Positions 1 through 8,829 are shown, numbered from the stretch's first letter. The stretch: 64,000 nt of DNA from CAYNZP01 sp964401835 (GCA_964401835.1 CAYNZP010000009.1:49157-113156); one strand, 5' to 3'. The notes: generated by a model from the letters alone, not told the origin. Program-made: numbers and translations.

Positions 1-409
1 TAAGCCGCTTGGAAAGAATATGATGAATTAACCGTTTGACCGTCGTCTTGCCGTTTGAACCGGTAACGCCAACCACTCTCGCCGACGAAAGCTTGCGATT
101 ATAACAGCCCAGGTCTCCCAGAGCTTCAACGGTATCTCCTACACCGATTAGCCCACCTGTGAAAAGCTTTGTAACATCTGGCGGAGGTTCTCTATCACGG
201 CGGATAATACCCGCAACCGCGCCAGCTTTGGCAGCCGGAGCGAGGAAGCCATGACCGTCGAAGTTATCTCCTTCAATGGCCAGAAAAAGATCGCCTTTTT
301 TTGTCGTTCTACTGTCAGTAGAGATGTTATTGACGGTAATATCGCTGGAATTGGCCAGCCATCTGCCGCGTGTCGCGCGGCGAATTTCCTCTAAACTGAC
401 CGGCTTCAT
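1..409 (-). CDS. murF: MurF, UDP-MurNAc-tripeptide D-Ala-D-Ala ligase (C-terminus off window)
   Basis: Only the first 136 or so residues are present; the gene runs off the left edge. Reading the minus strand from ATG at 409 gives an N-terminal Mur-ligase domain (STDSRTTKKGDLFLAIEGDN) followed by the ATP-binding loop GVTGSNGKTT. The family adds D-Ala-D-Ala to UDP-MurNAc-tripeptide in the cytoplasm, the last step before lipid I. The ATG overlaps the TGA stop of murE as ATGA, and a purine-rich GGGAGGGG lies just upstream, so the two are translationally coupled. MurF rather than another Mur ligase is chosen from the N-terminal domain pattern and the position directly after murE. Confidence 0.93.
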   Translation of the reverse strand, partial: MKPVSLEEIRRATRGRWLANSSDITVNNISTDSRTTKKGDLFLAIEGDNFDGHGFLAPAAKAGAVAGIIRRDREPPPDVTKLFTGGLIGVGDTVEALGDLGCYNRKLSSARVVGVTGSNGKTTVKRLIHHILSKRL

Positions 410-1971
410 TTCATCCCCTCCCTGCCGCGTATTGCTTCACTGGCGACCTCGACATCGTCAAAATGAATTCGCTGGCTGCCAAGAATTTGGTAATCCTCGT
501 GTCCCTTGCCGGCGATTAAAACAACGTCACCATCGCTCGCAGAATTAACAGCCGATTCTATCGCCTCGCGTCTATCGGGAATGATTTTAGAGCGGGCCGA
601 ACCCTCTTGCGAAAAACCTGCAACAATCTCATCGATTATCGCCTGCGGCTGCTCGGTTCGTGGATTATCGGAGGTAACGAAGATTAAATCGGCCAATTCT
701 TCTGCCTTTGCAGCCATTCTGGGGCGTTTGGACCTGTCACGGTCGCCGCCGCAGCCGAAGACAACTATAAGCCTGCCGGCTGTAATATCACGAACCGCAC
801 GAAGCACATTTTCCAGTGCATCGTCAGTGTGGGCATAATCTACGAAAACTTTATATGGCGCCGGCACATTCACCCTCTGCAGCCGCCCGGGCACACAATC
901 CACCTTCTCAAGTGCAGCAGAAATTACAGAAAGCTCAACCCCAACAGCACTGCACACCGCTGCTGCTGCAAGGCAATTCAGGATATTGTGTTTCCCAATC
1001 AGTGGGGTGCAGATTAATTCTTCTTTACCGTCTATACGAAGCTTGAAGCGAGTTGACCCGGCATCCATCTTTTCTATTCGGGCAGAAATTTCGGTTCCGT
1101 CTGCGAGGCTGTACCACTTAACCGTCGCGGCTGTCGAATCTGCTATGGACTTTGCTGCCGAGTCGCTGCGGTTCAGCACAGCTACGGCGCTGGAATCCAA
1201 ATTTATAAAAAGCTCGCGCTTGGCTGCCAGATACTGCTCCATGGTCTGGTGATAATCCAGATGATCGCCGGTAAGGTTTGTAAAAACGCCGACATTAAAG
1301 TCAATACCAGCCGTTCTGTGCTGGTCGAGGGCATGCGATGAAACCTCCATGACCAGATGAGATTTACCAGCCTGGACCATCTCAGCTGCCATCTGTGCCA
1401 ACAGAATCGGATCGGGTGTTGTCGCACCGGCTGGAAGTTGCCTTTTGCCGGTATCGTAGGCGATGGTCCCCAACAATCCGGGGCAGTGGCCTGCCTTGGT
1501 CAAGACAGCCTTGATAAGATGGGCTACGGTTGTTTTTCCGTTTGTCCCGGTAACACCAATATTGACTAACTTTTTCGCGGGAAAGTCGAAAAACGCCTGT
1601 CCCAACAAACCAGCTGTGGGTCTGCTTTGCTTGACCACCGCACAGGCTAACCCATCAGGAATGTTTGAATCATCTTCACAGACAATCGCACAGCAACCAG
1701 CCGAGATCGCATCGGAAATGAACTTATGGCCATCTACATCGAAACCCCGAACCGCAATAAAACAACTGCCCCGCTCAATGCACCTCGAATCGGACGCAAG
1801 GGCAGAAACCTCCGCATCGCCCTTTCGTCTTATAATATCGATATCAGCTCTTTTTAGAAGCTCGGAAAAAAGCATCGCAATATTATGCCGAAAAATACCG
1901 AAAAATGCTGAAAAAAACATTCGCTGAAAACCAAAAACTTGAAATGCAGGCTTCAACAGCGGGTTAATCAT
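406..1971 (-). CDS. murE: MurE, UDP-MurNAc-dipeptide: amino-acid (meso-DAP type) ligase
   Basis: Cytoplasmic Mur ligase adding the third residue of the peptidoglycan stem peptide. The ATP loop GTNGKTT is at residues 142-148 and the C-terminal domain carries DNPR (SDNPRTEQP), the motif that in this family marks meso-diaminopimelate rather than lysine use. The longest frame starts at 1971, where its ATG overlaps the ftsI stop (ATGA). However, the first 32 residues are not typical and family similarity begins at an internal Met (1875, MLFSELLKRAD), giving about 489 residues, the usual length. Neither start has a strong Shine-Dalgarno. Part of the dcw cluster between ftsI and murF. Confidence 0.95.
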   Translation of the reverse strand: MINPLLKPAFQVFGFQRMFFSAFFGIFRHNIAMLFSELLKRADIDIIRRKGDAEVSALASDSRCIERGSCFIAVRGFDVDGHKFISDAISAGCCAIVCEDDSNIPDGLACAVVKQSRPTAGLLGQAFFDFPAKKLVNIGVTGTNGKTTVAHLIKAVLTKAGHCPGLLGTIAYDTGKRQLPAGATTPDPILLAQMAAEMVQAGKSHLVMEVSSHALDQHRTAGIDFNVGVFTNLTGDHLDYHQTMEQYLAAKRELFINLDSSAVAVLNRSDSAAKSIADSTAATVKWYSLADGTEISARIEKMDAGSTRFKLRIDGKEELICTPLIGKHNILNCLAAAAVCSAVGVELSVISAALEKVDCVPGRLQRVNVPAPYKVFVDYAHTDDALENVLRAVRDITAGRLIVVFGCGGDRDRSKRPRMAAKAEELADLIFVTSDNPRTEQPQAIIDEIVAGFSQEGSARSKIIPDRREAIESAVNSASDGDVVLIAGKGHEDYQILGSQRIHFDDVEVASEAIRGREGMK

Positions 1972-3707
1972 TGATTCAGACTGAAATCCATTTTTTTATC
2001 CGGCGGCACTTCCATGTATGTCAGGGCTTTTTCCAGAACTTCCCTGACATAAGGTGCCGCCACGACCGAACCATAGTAACCCTTGGAACGGTCCGGCCAG
2101 TAAATCGAAATAATACACATCAATTTCGTATCGTTAACCGGAGCGCCTCCAATGAACGTGCCGACATAAGCGCCTTCGGTATAGCCGCCTATTCCCGGTA
2201 TCTGGGCTGTGCCGGTTTTACCGAAGCTGGTCCAGCCCTCCATTTGACATTTCGCTCCCGTGCCCCGCTCGACGACCTGTGCAAGCACCGCTACGCTCTG
2301 GGCTGCGGTCGATGTTGTTAGCACTCGCTTAACAACCTCACGCTTCGACTGGAAAATCACTCGTCCTTTTGAATCCGTAACATGGTCGATTAATTGCGGC
2401 TTGAGCAGAAGGCCGCCATTTGCCAGAGACGAAAACGCCATGGCCAACTGAACAGTTGTTGCGGACATTTCCTGGCCGAAAGGCACTCGCCGCAAACTAT
2501 AGCCATCCCATTTGACCAGCGGACGAATAATGCCCCTGCTCTCTGCGGGCAGTTCTATGCCGGTTTGCTGGCCAAACCCGAACCTACCCAGTATCTCGTA
2601 TTGTCTTTCATCTCCCAGCAGTTCGCCAACTTTGGCCATGCCTATATTGCTGGAAAGGACCAGGACATCTTCGAGCGAGAGATATCCATATTTCTTGCCG
2701 TGGTCGGTAATCCGTCCGCCTCGGTGTGCCCTATATTCGCCGTTTTCACAAAATACCTGTGTCGCATAATCGATTAAACCGTAATCGACGGCAGCTGCGG
2801 CGAATATCGGTTTAACGGCACTTCCCGGTTCGTAAGGAAGACAAATCGCTTTGTTTGTTCGGGATGACGGAGTTGAATTGTTAAATTCGTTGGGGTCAAA
2901 GTTCGGAAACGAGGTCATCGCCAGGATATCGCCGGTCTGCGGATTTACAACAATTCCGGTGCCCCACTTTGCCTCATACCTTTCAACCGACTCTGCCAAG
3001 GCGTCCTGAAGATAGCCTTGAATAACGGCATCGAGAGTAAGATAAATATTATTGCCGTCTTTGGGTAATTTGCTTTCGTTGAGAAGCGGCCAGATTGGCC
3101 TTCGCCGGGCGTCAGCGCGGACAACTCGGCGGCCATGTGAGGCTAGCAGCAATTTCTCCTGACTCAATTCCAGCCCGCCGCCACCGACGCCATCGCTTCT
3201 ACAAAAACCCATCATCGTCGATGCAAGTTCGGCATTGGGATATTCCCTTCGCCACAAATGGTTCACTTTAACCGAGCGTAATTTCAAGTCCCGAATCGCC
3301 TGAGCCTGCTCGGCCGAGATATCCTTCGACAGCCAGACAAAACCCTTGTCCCTGCGTGCGACAATTTTATCCTGCAGAACCCTGGGGTCGATGCCGAGAA
3401 CTTCGGAGACCTTTATGGCGACATCGTCAAGCTGCGAGTCGCTCATGATTGAAGGATCGCCGTAGCAACCGGGAATCTGCTTGCTGCCGGCTAGCAGAAC
3501 GTAATTACTCCTGGCCTTGGCGAAGATATTGCCCCGCCTGGCCGGTAGCGGAATAACCATTTTCTGCTGGCGGCGGGTCATTTGGATTGCTTCGGATTGA
3601 TTTGTGCGAATAAGGAAAGCAAGCCTGACGCATAAGGCGAGCATCGCCAATATCACCAGGCCAAATACAATTTCAAACCACCATCGTCCAGGACCGCTCT
3701 GTTTCAT
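1968..3707 (-). CDS. ftsI: FtsI/PBP3-type class B penicillin-binding protein
   Basis: 579 residues. One N-terminal membrane segment (about 12-33) anchors a periplasmic protein with a dimerisation domain and a C-terminal transpeptidase domain. The three catalytic motifs are visible: SxxK as SAVK (296-299), SxN as SSN (352-354) and KTG as KTGT (497-500). No PASTA repeats. It would cross-link septal peptidoglycan. The start overlaps the ftsL-like stop (ATGA) and its stop overlaps the murE frame. In the dcw context this is FtsI rather than an SpoVD or elongation-type PBP2, though class B enzymes are hard to separate by sequence alone. Notable because many Planctomycetota have lost ftsI. Confidence 0.93.
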   Translation of the reverse strand: MKQSGPGRWWFEIVFGLVILAMLALCVRLAFLIRTNQSEAIQMTRRQQKMVIPLPARRGNIFAKARSNYVLLAGSKQIPGCYGDPSIMSDSQLDDVAIKVSEVLGIDPRVLQDKIVARRDKGFVWLSKDISAEQAQAIRDLKLRSVKVNHLWRREYPNAELASTMMGFCRSDGVGGGGLELSQEKLLLASHGRRVVRADARRRPIWPLLNESKLPKDGNNIYLTLDAVIQGYLQDALAESVERYEAKWGTGIVVNPQTGDILAMTSFPNFDPNEFNNSTPSSRTNKAICLPYEPGSAVKPIFAAAAVDYGLIDYATQVFCENGEYRAHRGGRITDHGKKYGYLSLEDVLVLSSNIGMAKVGELLGDERQYEILGRFGFGQQTGIELPAESRGIIRPLVKWDGYSLRRVPFGQEMSATTVQLAMAFSSLANGGLLLKPQLIDHVTDSKGRVIFQSKREVVKRVLTTSTAAQSVAVLAQVVERGTGAKCQMEGWTSFGKTGTAQIPGIGGYTEGAYVGTFIGGAPVNDTKLMCIISIYWPDRSKGYYGSVVAAPYVREVLEKALTYMEVPPDKKMDFSLNQ

Positions 3708-3943
3708 GGCACCGCCGGCTCGTAACGAAGAGACATCTCATGCTGATCGGCGTGGCGGTGAAGTTCCGCTGGGGCCAAGAGCTTTCCATATCGGACCTGC
3801 TGGTCCCAAAGCTTGCGGCGGAGTTTTATCTGCTGGGTTTGTAACCGCTGGATTTCGTGGCGAATGGCGATTTCCTGACGCCGGATATGGATAAGGCCCA
3901 AAGCCAACCCAGCCATCAGTGCTATGATCATCGCTATCCGCAC
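3704..3943 (-). CDS. FtsL-like bitopic division protein
   Basis: About 79 residues: a hydrophobic segment at the N-terminus (AMIIALMAGLALGLIHIRR) followed by a charged, Leu/Gln-rich stretch that looks like a coiled coil, the layout of FtsL. The sequence itself is not diagnostic; position between rsmH/LysM and ftsI is the main argument. The frame is open to a TTG at 3955, but a GGAG lies 6 nt before a GTG at 3943, so GTG 3943 is the preferred start. It overlaps ftsI as ATGA. FtsL recruits and activates the FtsWI synthase with FtsB. Confidence 0.7.
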   Translation of the reverse strand: MRIAMIIALMAGLALGLIHIRRQEIAIRHEIQRLQTQQIKLRRKLWDQQVRYGKLLAPAELHRHADQHEMSLRYEPAVP

Positions 3944-3976
3944 GAAAAACTCCAACTTCCCTAAGGCAATATGGTT

Positions 3977-4849
3977 TTAGATAGGTATCTCCAGCTCCAT
4001 GCCAACCTGCAACGAATCAGGGTCGCTGAGCTTGTCTTTATTCGACTGATAAATCTTCATAATCGCATTATGAGAATCGTCCTTCAAAACCTTGCGGGCG
4101 ATTTTTGTAAGATTATCGCCCTGGCGTACGACGTAAACCCGCCTGCTCTTTTGGGCAGTGGTTTTATTGCTCTTTTCCTGGCCAAAATGCTGGCTTAGCT
4201 GGTCCAGCGTCAGTTCCTGATAGTTTTTCTTTGGCCCAGCAGAGCGGGCAGCTAGAAGGTGCCTTGTTGGAGTTCCGCTTTTTTCCAAGGCCGGAATAAC
4301 CAACTTCTGGCCGACCATCAGCGAATGTTCATTGGACAATTTATCCCTGTTGGCCTGGAAGATTCTTTTGTACTCGTTGCTGCGTGCCCTGCCATAGACC
4401 CTTGAAGCAATCTTGATAAGTGAATCATTTTCCCGCACGACATAAGTTGAATTCTTCGAGTTTTGCAGGCTCTTTTGCGCTGTAGGCAATTGTGCGGTTT
4501 TATTTTCGAGACGGTTGAGTCTGGAATCCACTATCTGGTTAACATTTCTGGAATCATTCGGTGCTACCAACTCAGACTTTACGATTTCAACTTCCTTCTC
4601 ATCCCGGATCAGATAACTTTTTGTCGGCCTGTCTGCACTGAGGCTGACCGACTTGAACTCAGTATACCGAGAAACAGGCTGTATAGGTTCCCCCGCGGGC
4701 ATACGCTCAACATAAGCAACTTGAGGAATTTCCTCTTCACCAGTGCTGTTCAAAGATGTGTGCGTGCCAGTTAAGTCGCTGAGGATGAGTCCAAACATTA
4801 CTATGAACATCAACCCTACCAGCAGTCCGATCCTTGTTTCTCTTGTCAT
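3977..4849 (-). CDS. Membrane-anchored protein with two LysM domains
   Basis: 290 residues. A single N-terminal transmembrane segment (about 7-27), a variable Ser/Thr/Glu-rich linker, then two LysM peptidoglycan-binding domains at about 136-186 (YVVRENDSLIKIASRVYG) and 238-290 (YVVRQGDNLTKIARKV). No catalytic domain is visible, so it probably tethers or localises wall enzymes rather than cutting the wall. It sits inside the dcw cluster between rsmH and ftsL, where a LysM gene is not normally found in model bacteria; this suggests a lineage-specific division or wall factor. Confidence 0.85.
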   Translation of the reverse strand: MTRETRIGLLVGLMFIVMFGLILSDLTGTHTSLNSTGEEEIPQVAYVERMPAGEPIQPVSRYTEFKSVSLSADRPTKSYLIRDEKEVEIVKSELVAPNDSRNVNQIVDSRLNRLENKTAQLPTAQKSLQNSKNSTYVVRENDSLIKIASRVYGRARSNEYKRIFQANRDKLSNEHSLMVGQKLVIPALEKSGTPTRHLLAARSAGPKKNYQELTLDQLSQHFGQEKSNKTTAQKSRRVYVVRQGDNLTKIARKVLKDDSHNAIMKIYQSNKDKLSDPDSLQVGMELEIPI

Positions 4850-4885
4850 TATTCCGGCTCCATCCAGATATATGCTGATACTTTT

Positions 4886-5791
4886 TTAGCCCAACCACTC
4901 TAAAACACGGAGCTTTGCGGATCGTGATCTCGGATTGGATTCGATCTCCGCATCTGATGCTGTTATCGGCTTCCTGGTCAAAATTTCTGCACTCCCGGAG
5001 GCCTTAAATTCCGCGAATTTATGTTTAACTCGTCTGTCTTCCAACGAATGAAAACTAATGATCCCTGCCCGAGCGCCGGTAGTGAGCAATTTGGGAAGCG
5101 CTTCCAGCAGTTTTTCGAGGCTTCCCAGCTCATCGTTAACCGCAATCCGCAATGCCTGGAACGTCCGCGTTGCCGGGTGCACACCACGGCGTGACCTGCG
5201 GACAGGAGCCGGCATTGCTCCGTAAACAATCTGTGCAAGCTCTGCCGTCCGCTCCAGCCGTGCTTTCGACCTGGCTGCAACGATAGCTTTTGCGATTCTT
5301 CTGCTGAACCGTTCCTCGCCGAAGTTATAAATAATGTCGGCGAGTTCCTTTTCGCCCAGATTATTGACCAGGTCCGCAGCGGTAGTTTCGATGCTGTCAT
5401 CCAGCCGCATATCAAGCGGCCCGTCCGCAGAAAAACTCAAACCGCGGGTAGGGTCGTCCAGCTGAGTCGATGCTACACCAAGGTCGGCCAAAAGCAGATC
5501 GACTTTATTCACCTCAGCCTGACTCAGGACGGTTTCAACTTCGGAAAAATTGGCCTGAAACAGTCTTACCCTTTCGGAAAATTGCCCCAAACGCTCTTTG
5601 GCGATGCGTAGATTTCCTTCATCAACATCGATTCCGATTAATTGGGAATTTTCACCTGCTGCTTCAAGTAGTGCCTGGCTATGTCCGCCCAGGCCAGCAG
5701 TGCAATCCAATAGAACTGACCGCCCCCGTGGAGCCAGTAGCTCCAGAACCTCATCCAATAGTACCGGCTGGTGGCCGTTTGGGTTTTCCAT
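4886..5791 (-). CDS. rsmH: RsmH (MraW), 16S rRNA C1402 N4-methyltransferase
   Basis: 301 residues, normal family length. The N-terminal HQPVLLDEVLELL and the SAM-binding loop LLDCTAGLGGHSQALLE are typical, as are LADLGVASTQLDDPTRGLSF in the middle and the C-terminal SFHSLEDRRVKHKF. The enzyme N4-methylates C1402 in the decoding centre of 16S rRNA. Standard dcw position two genes after mraZ. The start at 5791 has no obvious Shine-Dalgarno, which fits coupling to the upstream small gene whose stop is 16 nt away. Confidence 0.96.
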   Translation of the reverse strand: MENPNGHQPVLLDEVLELLAPRGRSVLLDCTAGLGGHSQALLEAAGENSQLIGIDVDEGNLRIAKERLGQFSERVRLFQANFSEVETVLSQAEVNKVDLLLADLGVASTQLDDPTRGLSFSADGPLDMRLDDSIETTAADLVNNLGEKELADIIYNFGEERFSRRIAKAIVAARSKARLERTAELAQIVYGAMPAPVRRSRRGVHPATRTFQALRIAVNDELGSLEKLLEALPKLLTTGARAGIISFHSLEDRRVKHKFAEFKASGSAEILTRKPITASDAEIESNPRSRSAKLRVLEWLG

Positions 5792-5806
5792 AGAAAATCA
5801 GCCGTC

Positions 5807-6055
5807 TTAGATAGTCACCGGAACTTTTTCATTCGCCAATGCTGCAACTGCAGACTCACTAAGTTCAACCCGGGCATACTCGTCTCCCAACGCCTGAATG
5901 CGGTCCAGACGTCTTGCTAAGTTCAGCAGGCGCTGCCGATTTCCATCACTAAGTTTCGATGGTTCCGCAAGCTGCCGCCGCAATTCCGCCAAGCTCAACT
6001 TGGGGCATCCTTGCCTGCCTCGTTGACTGGTTCTGGCTTGCTGAGAGACGAGCAT
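5807..6055 (-). CDS. Unknown small protein between mraZ and rsmH
   Basis: 82 residues from ATG 6055, chosen because AAAGGAG stands 6-7 nt upstream; the frame stays open to 6082. I do not recognise it. It is soluble, charged and probably helical (LAELRRQLAEPSKLSDGNRQ), with no membrane segment, cysteine motif or catalytic signature. Its ribosome-binding site is the best in the cluster, so it is likely a real, well-translated gene of the mraZ-rsmH transcript. Function unknown; the place suggests a role in division or its regulation. Confidence 0.72.
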   Translation of the reverse strand: MLVSQQARTSQRGRQGCPKLSLAELRRQLAEPSKLSDGNRQRLLNLARRLDRIQALGDEYARVELSESAVAALANEKVPVTI

Positions 6056-6110
6056 GTTCGACTCCTTTCGCACCGGGGCCAATATTTTCTTTGACCGGTA
6101 TATTTACTTT

Positions 6111-6581
6111 TTATTCGTTTGTGGCATCCGAGGTGTTAACGCGTTCGGAAGCTTCGTAAAGGACCTCTCCATAGGTCGGCAAAGCTTCCTCTACATGGCG
6201 TTCCCAATCCTCACTAGGCCAAAGTTCAATATGGTCGTAAATGCCGACCAGAGTAACTCGCTTGTCGATGACCGCCCGCTGCATCGATTTTTCCGGCAGG
6301 ACGACCCTGCCCTGTGAATCCGACTTGACCAGACGCGCCATCGCAAAAAGCAAATCTATCTTCCGCGTCTGCCTGTCGGGGAGCGGGCTTCGCTTCAACG
6401 TCGCCAAAAGGCGGCGATAGTACTTATCCGGATAAAGCCATAAGTGACGGTCCGGGCCCAAGACTAAAACGAAGTTATCTCCGTCTTCGTTTGGCTCGAT
6501 CTGTTCGCGAAGTGAAGCATTGATCGCCAGCCTGTGCTTGGCGTCAATCGTCGCTTCAAATTCCCCGATCAAAAGTGCCAT
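6111..6581 (-). CDS. mraZ: MraZ, DNA-binding regulator of the dcw cluster
   Basis: 156 residues from ATG 6581, which has AAAGGA 7 nt upstream (an in-frame Met at 6605 is less likely). The protein begins GEFEATIDAKHRLAINASLREQ, the first of two AbrB-like repeats, and the second contains SDSQGRVVLPEKSMQRA, the DxxGR pattern shared with AbrB folds. MraZ binds repeats upstream of its own gene and represses the dcw transcript. First gene of the cluster; phased GGGA motifs lie just upstream (6607-6640). Confidence 0.95.
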   Translation of the reverse strand: MALLIGEFEATIDAKHRLAINASLREQIEPNEDGDNFVLVLGPDRHLWLYPDKYYRRLLATLKRSPLPDRQTRKIDLLFAMARLVKSDSQGRVVLPEKSMQRAVIDKRVTLVGIYDHIELWPSEDWERHVEEALPTYGEVLYEASERVNTSDATNE

Positions 6582-6606
6582 TCGGTGGTCCTTTCCGCCA
6601 TTCAAT

Positions 6607-6640
6607 GGGACAACAAGGGAAATTAAACCACCAATAGGGA
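6607..6640 (-). promoter_or_regulatory. Possible MraZ operator: GGGA motifs spaced 10 bp
   Basis: On the plus strand GGGA occurs at 6607-6610, 6617-6620 and 6637-6640, that is on one 10-bp register with one slot skipped, 26-59 nt upstream of the mraZ start. MraZ of E. coli is known to bind TGGGN repeats with a 10-bp period in front of its gene. Here the repeats are on the strand opposite to the gene and only the first is TGGG, so the assignment is an inference. Confidence 0.4.
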
Positions 6641-6863
6641 AATCTGCAAGGAAATAATTTAAAAACCATAGGAAAACTTTATGTGATTAGACGCCGTAAC
6701 CACTTGTCAGGTCATAAATTGAGTTCTAGAAACATAGTGGACACCATATGTTGTGGTTATGAGCAGTCCTGAGGAGATATGAAATTTCGGTTTTTTTCGA
6801 GAATTCGCCCTGCTCGGATGATCGGCAAGGTGGCTTTATTAACTTTAGGCTGATTTTTAAAAC

Positions 6864-7991
6864 TTAATCAGTCTGTTTGACTATTTTCTGATAAAGCTGT
6901 TCGTGAATTGCGATGTTGCTCTCGATGGAATATTTCTCAGCCACCCTTCGCCGTCCTGCCTGACCGAGTTTTTGGCGCATGTCTGCATCTTCGCTGAGTT
7001 GATGGATTGCCTCTGCCAGGCCAACGACGTCCTTGCGGTCTATCAGGATTCCCGTTTCGCCATCTTTGACAACATCACGCAAGCCGGGAACGCGCGTTGC
7101 TATTACTGGCAATCCCACTGCCATAGCCTCTGTCGCAGCCAGGCCGAAGCCCTCCCAGTTGCTGGGCATCGCTAAAATGTCAGCTGCACTCAGTAGTCCC
7201 TGAACATCCCGGGTAAAACCGAGCAGCCGGCAGTGCTTTCCGCCTTCGCCGTGAGAGATGAAGTTTTCGACAACAAACCTTCTCGGGCCTTCCCCTGCAA
7301 TAACGATATTGACCGGATTACCCCTTGCACCCAAATGGCTCATAGCCCCGATAAGAGTATCTATCCCCTTTTGCTTATTGAGACGGCCAACAGAAGCGAC
7401 AAGTACTTCGCCGTTTTCGATGCCCCACTCCTGCCTTAATTCCCGCCGCCTGTTTTCATCACGTGTAAAAGCGTTCAGGTCGACACCGTTTTCTATCACT
7501 TCGTAGGAGCTTTTCGGCAGGCCGCTTCTGCGGGAATGATAATCGCGCACCGATTCGCTCACGCAGATTATCTTTTCGCAAAAATCTCCTGCGAATCTTG
7601 CAAAGGCAAACTGCCAAGGCCGAAACCGACCCTCGGCGACATGAACCGTATGAACCACATGCGGCACAGCTGCCAATCTCGCCGCGATTCGCCCGGCAAG
7701 GTCCCCATGGAACATATGAGTGTGGACGATGTCGAGGTTTTCTTCTCTCAGAATATCGGTAAGTTTGAACAACTTGCCAACATCCCACTTTCCCCTGACG
7801 CCAAGGTTCGTCACTTTTACGCCGGCCTTTTCCAGCCAGTCCGCTACCCTGCCTCCCTGCAGGCCGATTACCTGCACATCAAAACGCTCCTTGTCCAACC
7901 TGGTCGCCAGTTCATACACCACACGCTCGGCGCCGGCGGGCTCAAGCTCTGTTATCAGTTCACAAACCCGGATTTTTCGTATATCTGCCAT
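6864..7991 (-). CDS. Glycosyltransferase family 4 (GT-B fold)
   Basis: 375 residues, no signal peptide. The N-terminal domain opens with LITELEPAGAERVVYELATRL, the GAER pattern of GT4 enzymes acting on lipid-linked or capsular glycans. The C-terminal nucleotide-sugar domain holds VGRLNKQKGIDTLI, the E-x7-E region MPSNWEGFGLAATEAMAVGLPV and the GILI loop. It would transfer a sugar from a nucleotide donor at the cytoplasmic face of the membrane; donor and acceptor cannot be read from sequence. It stands alone, divergent from deoC, with an 18-bp palindrome between the two. Confidence 0.88.
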   Translation of the reverse strand: MADIRKIRVCELITELEPAGAERVVYELATRLDKERFDVQVIGLQGGRVADWLEKAGVKVTNLGVRGKWDVGKLFKLTDILREENLDIVHTHMFHGDLAGRIAARLAAVPHVVHTVHVAEGRFRPWQFAFARFAGDFCEKIICVSESVRDYHSRRSGLPKSSYEVIENGVDLNAFTRDENRRRELRQEWGIENGEVLVASVGRLNKQKGIDTLIGAMSHLGARGNPVNIVIAGEGPRRFVVENFISHGEGGKHCRLLGFTRDVQGLLSAADILAMPSNWEGFGLAATEAMAVGLPVIATRVPGLRDVVKDGETGILIDRKDVVGLAEAIHQLSEDADMRQKLGQAGRRRVAEKYSIESNIAIHEQLYQKIVKQTD

Positions 7992-8031
7992 TTATTGAAT
8001 TTCGTTTTACCAATGCAACCCGCCAGAAGCG

Positions 8032-8049
8032 GTTTGCAAGCTTGCAAAC
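8032..8049. promoter_or_regulatory. Perfect 18-bp palindrome between divergent genes
   Basis: GTTTGCAAGCTTGCAAAC is its own reverse complement. It lies 41 nt upstream of the GT4 start (7991) and 109 nt upstream of deoC (8158). As both genes point away, it is not a terminator; a dimeric repressor site is the simplest reading. The TTGCAAGCTTGCAA core resembles LacI-family operators, but no regulator gene is adjacent. Confidence 0.5.
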
Positions 8050-8157
8050 GCCACAAAATCAGGTCCTAAAGTTACATTTTAAATACGTATGCCTAAAAAT
8101 ATGATATTATCCGCGAGCTTTTTAATTAATCCACAAGCTTAATAAAGGATTTGGCCA

Positions 8158-8829
8158 ATGTCGCCCCAAAAACCCAGCCGCATCGAACTAGCCGAGATGA
8201 TAGACCATGCAGCACTGTCTCCGCAAGCAACTATAGAAGATGTCCGCTCAGCATGCCAACTCGCGGCCCAATACAAAATAGCGTGCATTTGCGTCCGGCC
8301 GAGTGATGTAGCTCTTGCCAAAAGTATCCTCGGCAAAACCGATGTCGCCGTTGGCGGCGTAATTGGCTTTCCGCACGGCTCGAGCACAACCGAAATAAAG
8401 GCAGCCGAAACCCGCAAGGCTATTGAAGATGGCGCAGACGAACTCGACATGGTGATTAACATCGGCCGACTTGTAAGCGGGGAAATTGACTTTGTCCGGG
8501 ATGACATAAAAGCTGTCGTCGACGCTGCCGGCGGCAGAATCGTCAAGGTGATCTTTGAATGTTGCTACCTCAACCGAGACCAAATGGCTGCTGCCTGCAA
8601 AGCCAGCGAAGAGGCGGGCGCCAGCTATGTAAAAACCTCTACCGGCACGGCAGCTTCCGGCGCAACGCTTGAGGATGTCAGCTTTATGCGTCAGCAGGTA
8701 GGCGACAGGCTTGGCGTGAAGGCTTCGGGCGGAATCCACACGCTTGAAGATGCACTGGCAATGATTGACGCAGGCGCAACACGAATCGGAACAAGCAGCA
8801 CAAAACAGATTTTGGACGCCTTGGACTAA
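8158..8829 (+). CDS. deoC: Deoxyribose-phosphate aldolase
   Basis: 223 residues, class I aldolase splitting 2-deoxyribose-5-phosphate into acetaldehyde and glyceraldehyde-3-phosphate in deoxynucleoside breakdown. The Schiff-base lysine is K159 in SYVKTSTG, the helper lysine is K188 in GVKASGGI, and ELDMVINIG (D97 region) is conserved. AAAGGA lies about 9 nt upstream of the ATG. No other deo gene (thymidine phosphorylase, phosphopentomutase) is nearby. Its stop overlaps that of the convergent GH130 gene by 4 nt. Confidence 0.96.
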   Translation: MSPQKPSRIELAEMIDHAALSPQATIEDVRSACQLAAQYKIACICVRPSDVALAKSILGKTDVAVGGVIGFPHGSSTTEIKAAETRKAIEDGADELDMVINIGRLVSGEIDFVRDDIKAVVDAAGGRIVKVIFECCYLNRDQMAAACKASEEAGASYVKTSTGTAASGATLEDVSFMRQQVGDRLGVKASGGIHTLEDALAMIDAGATRIGTSSTKQILDALD

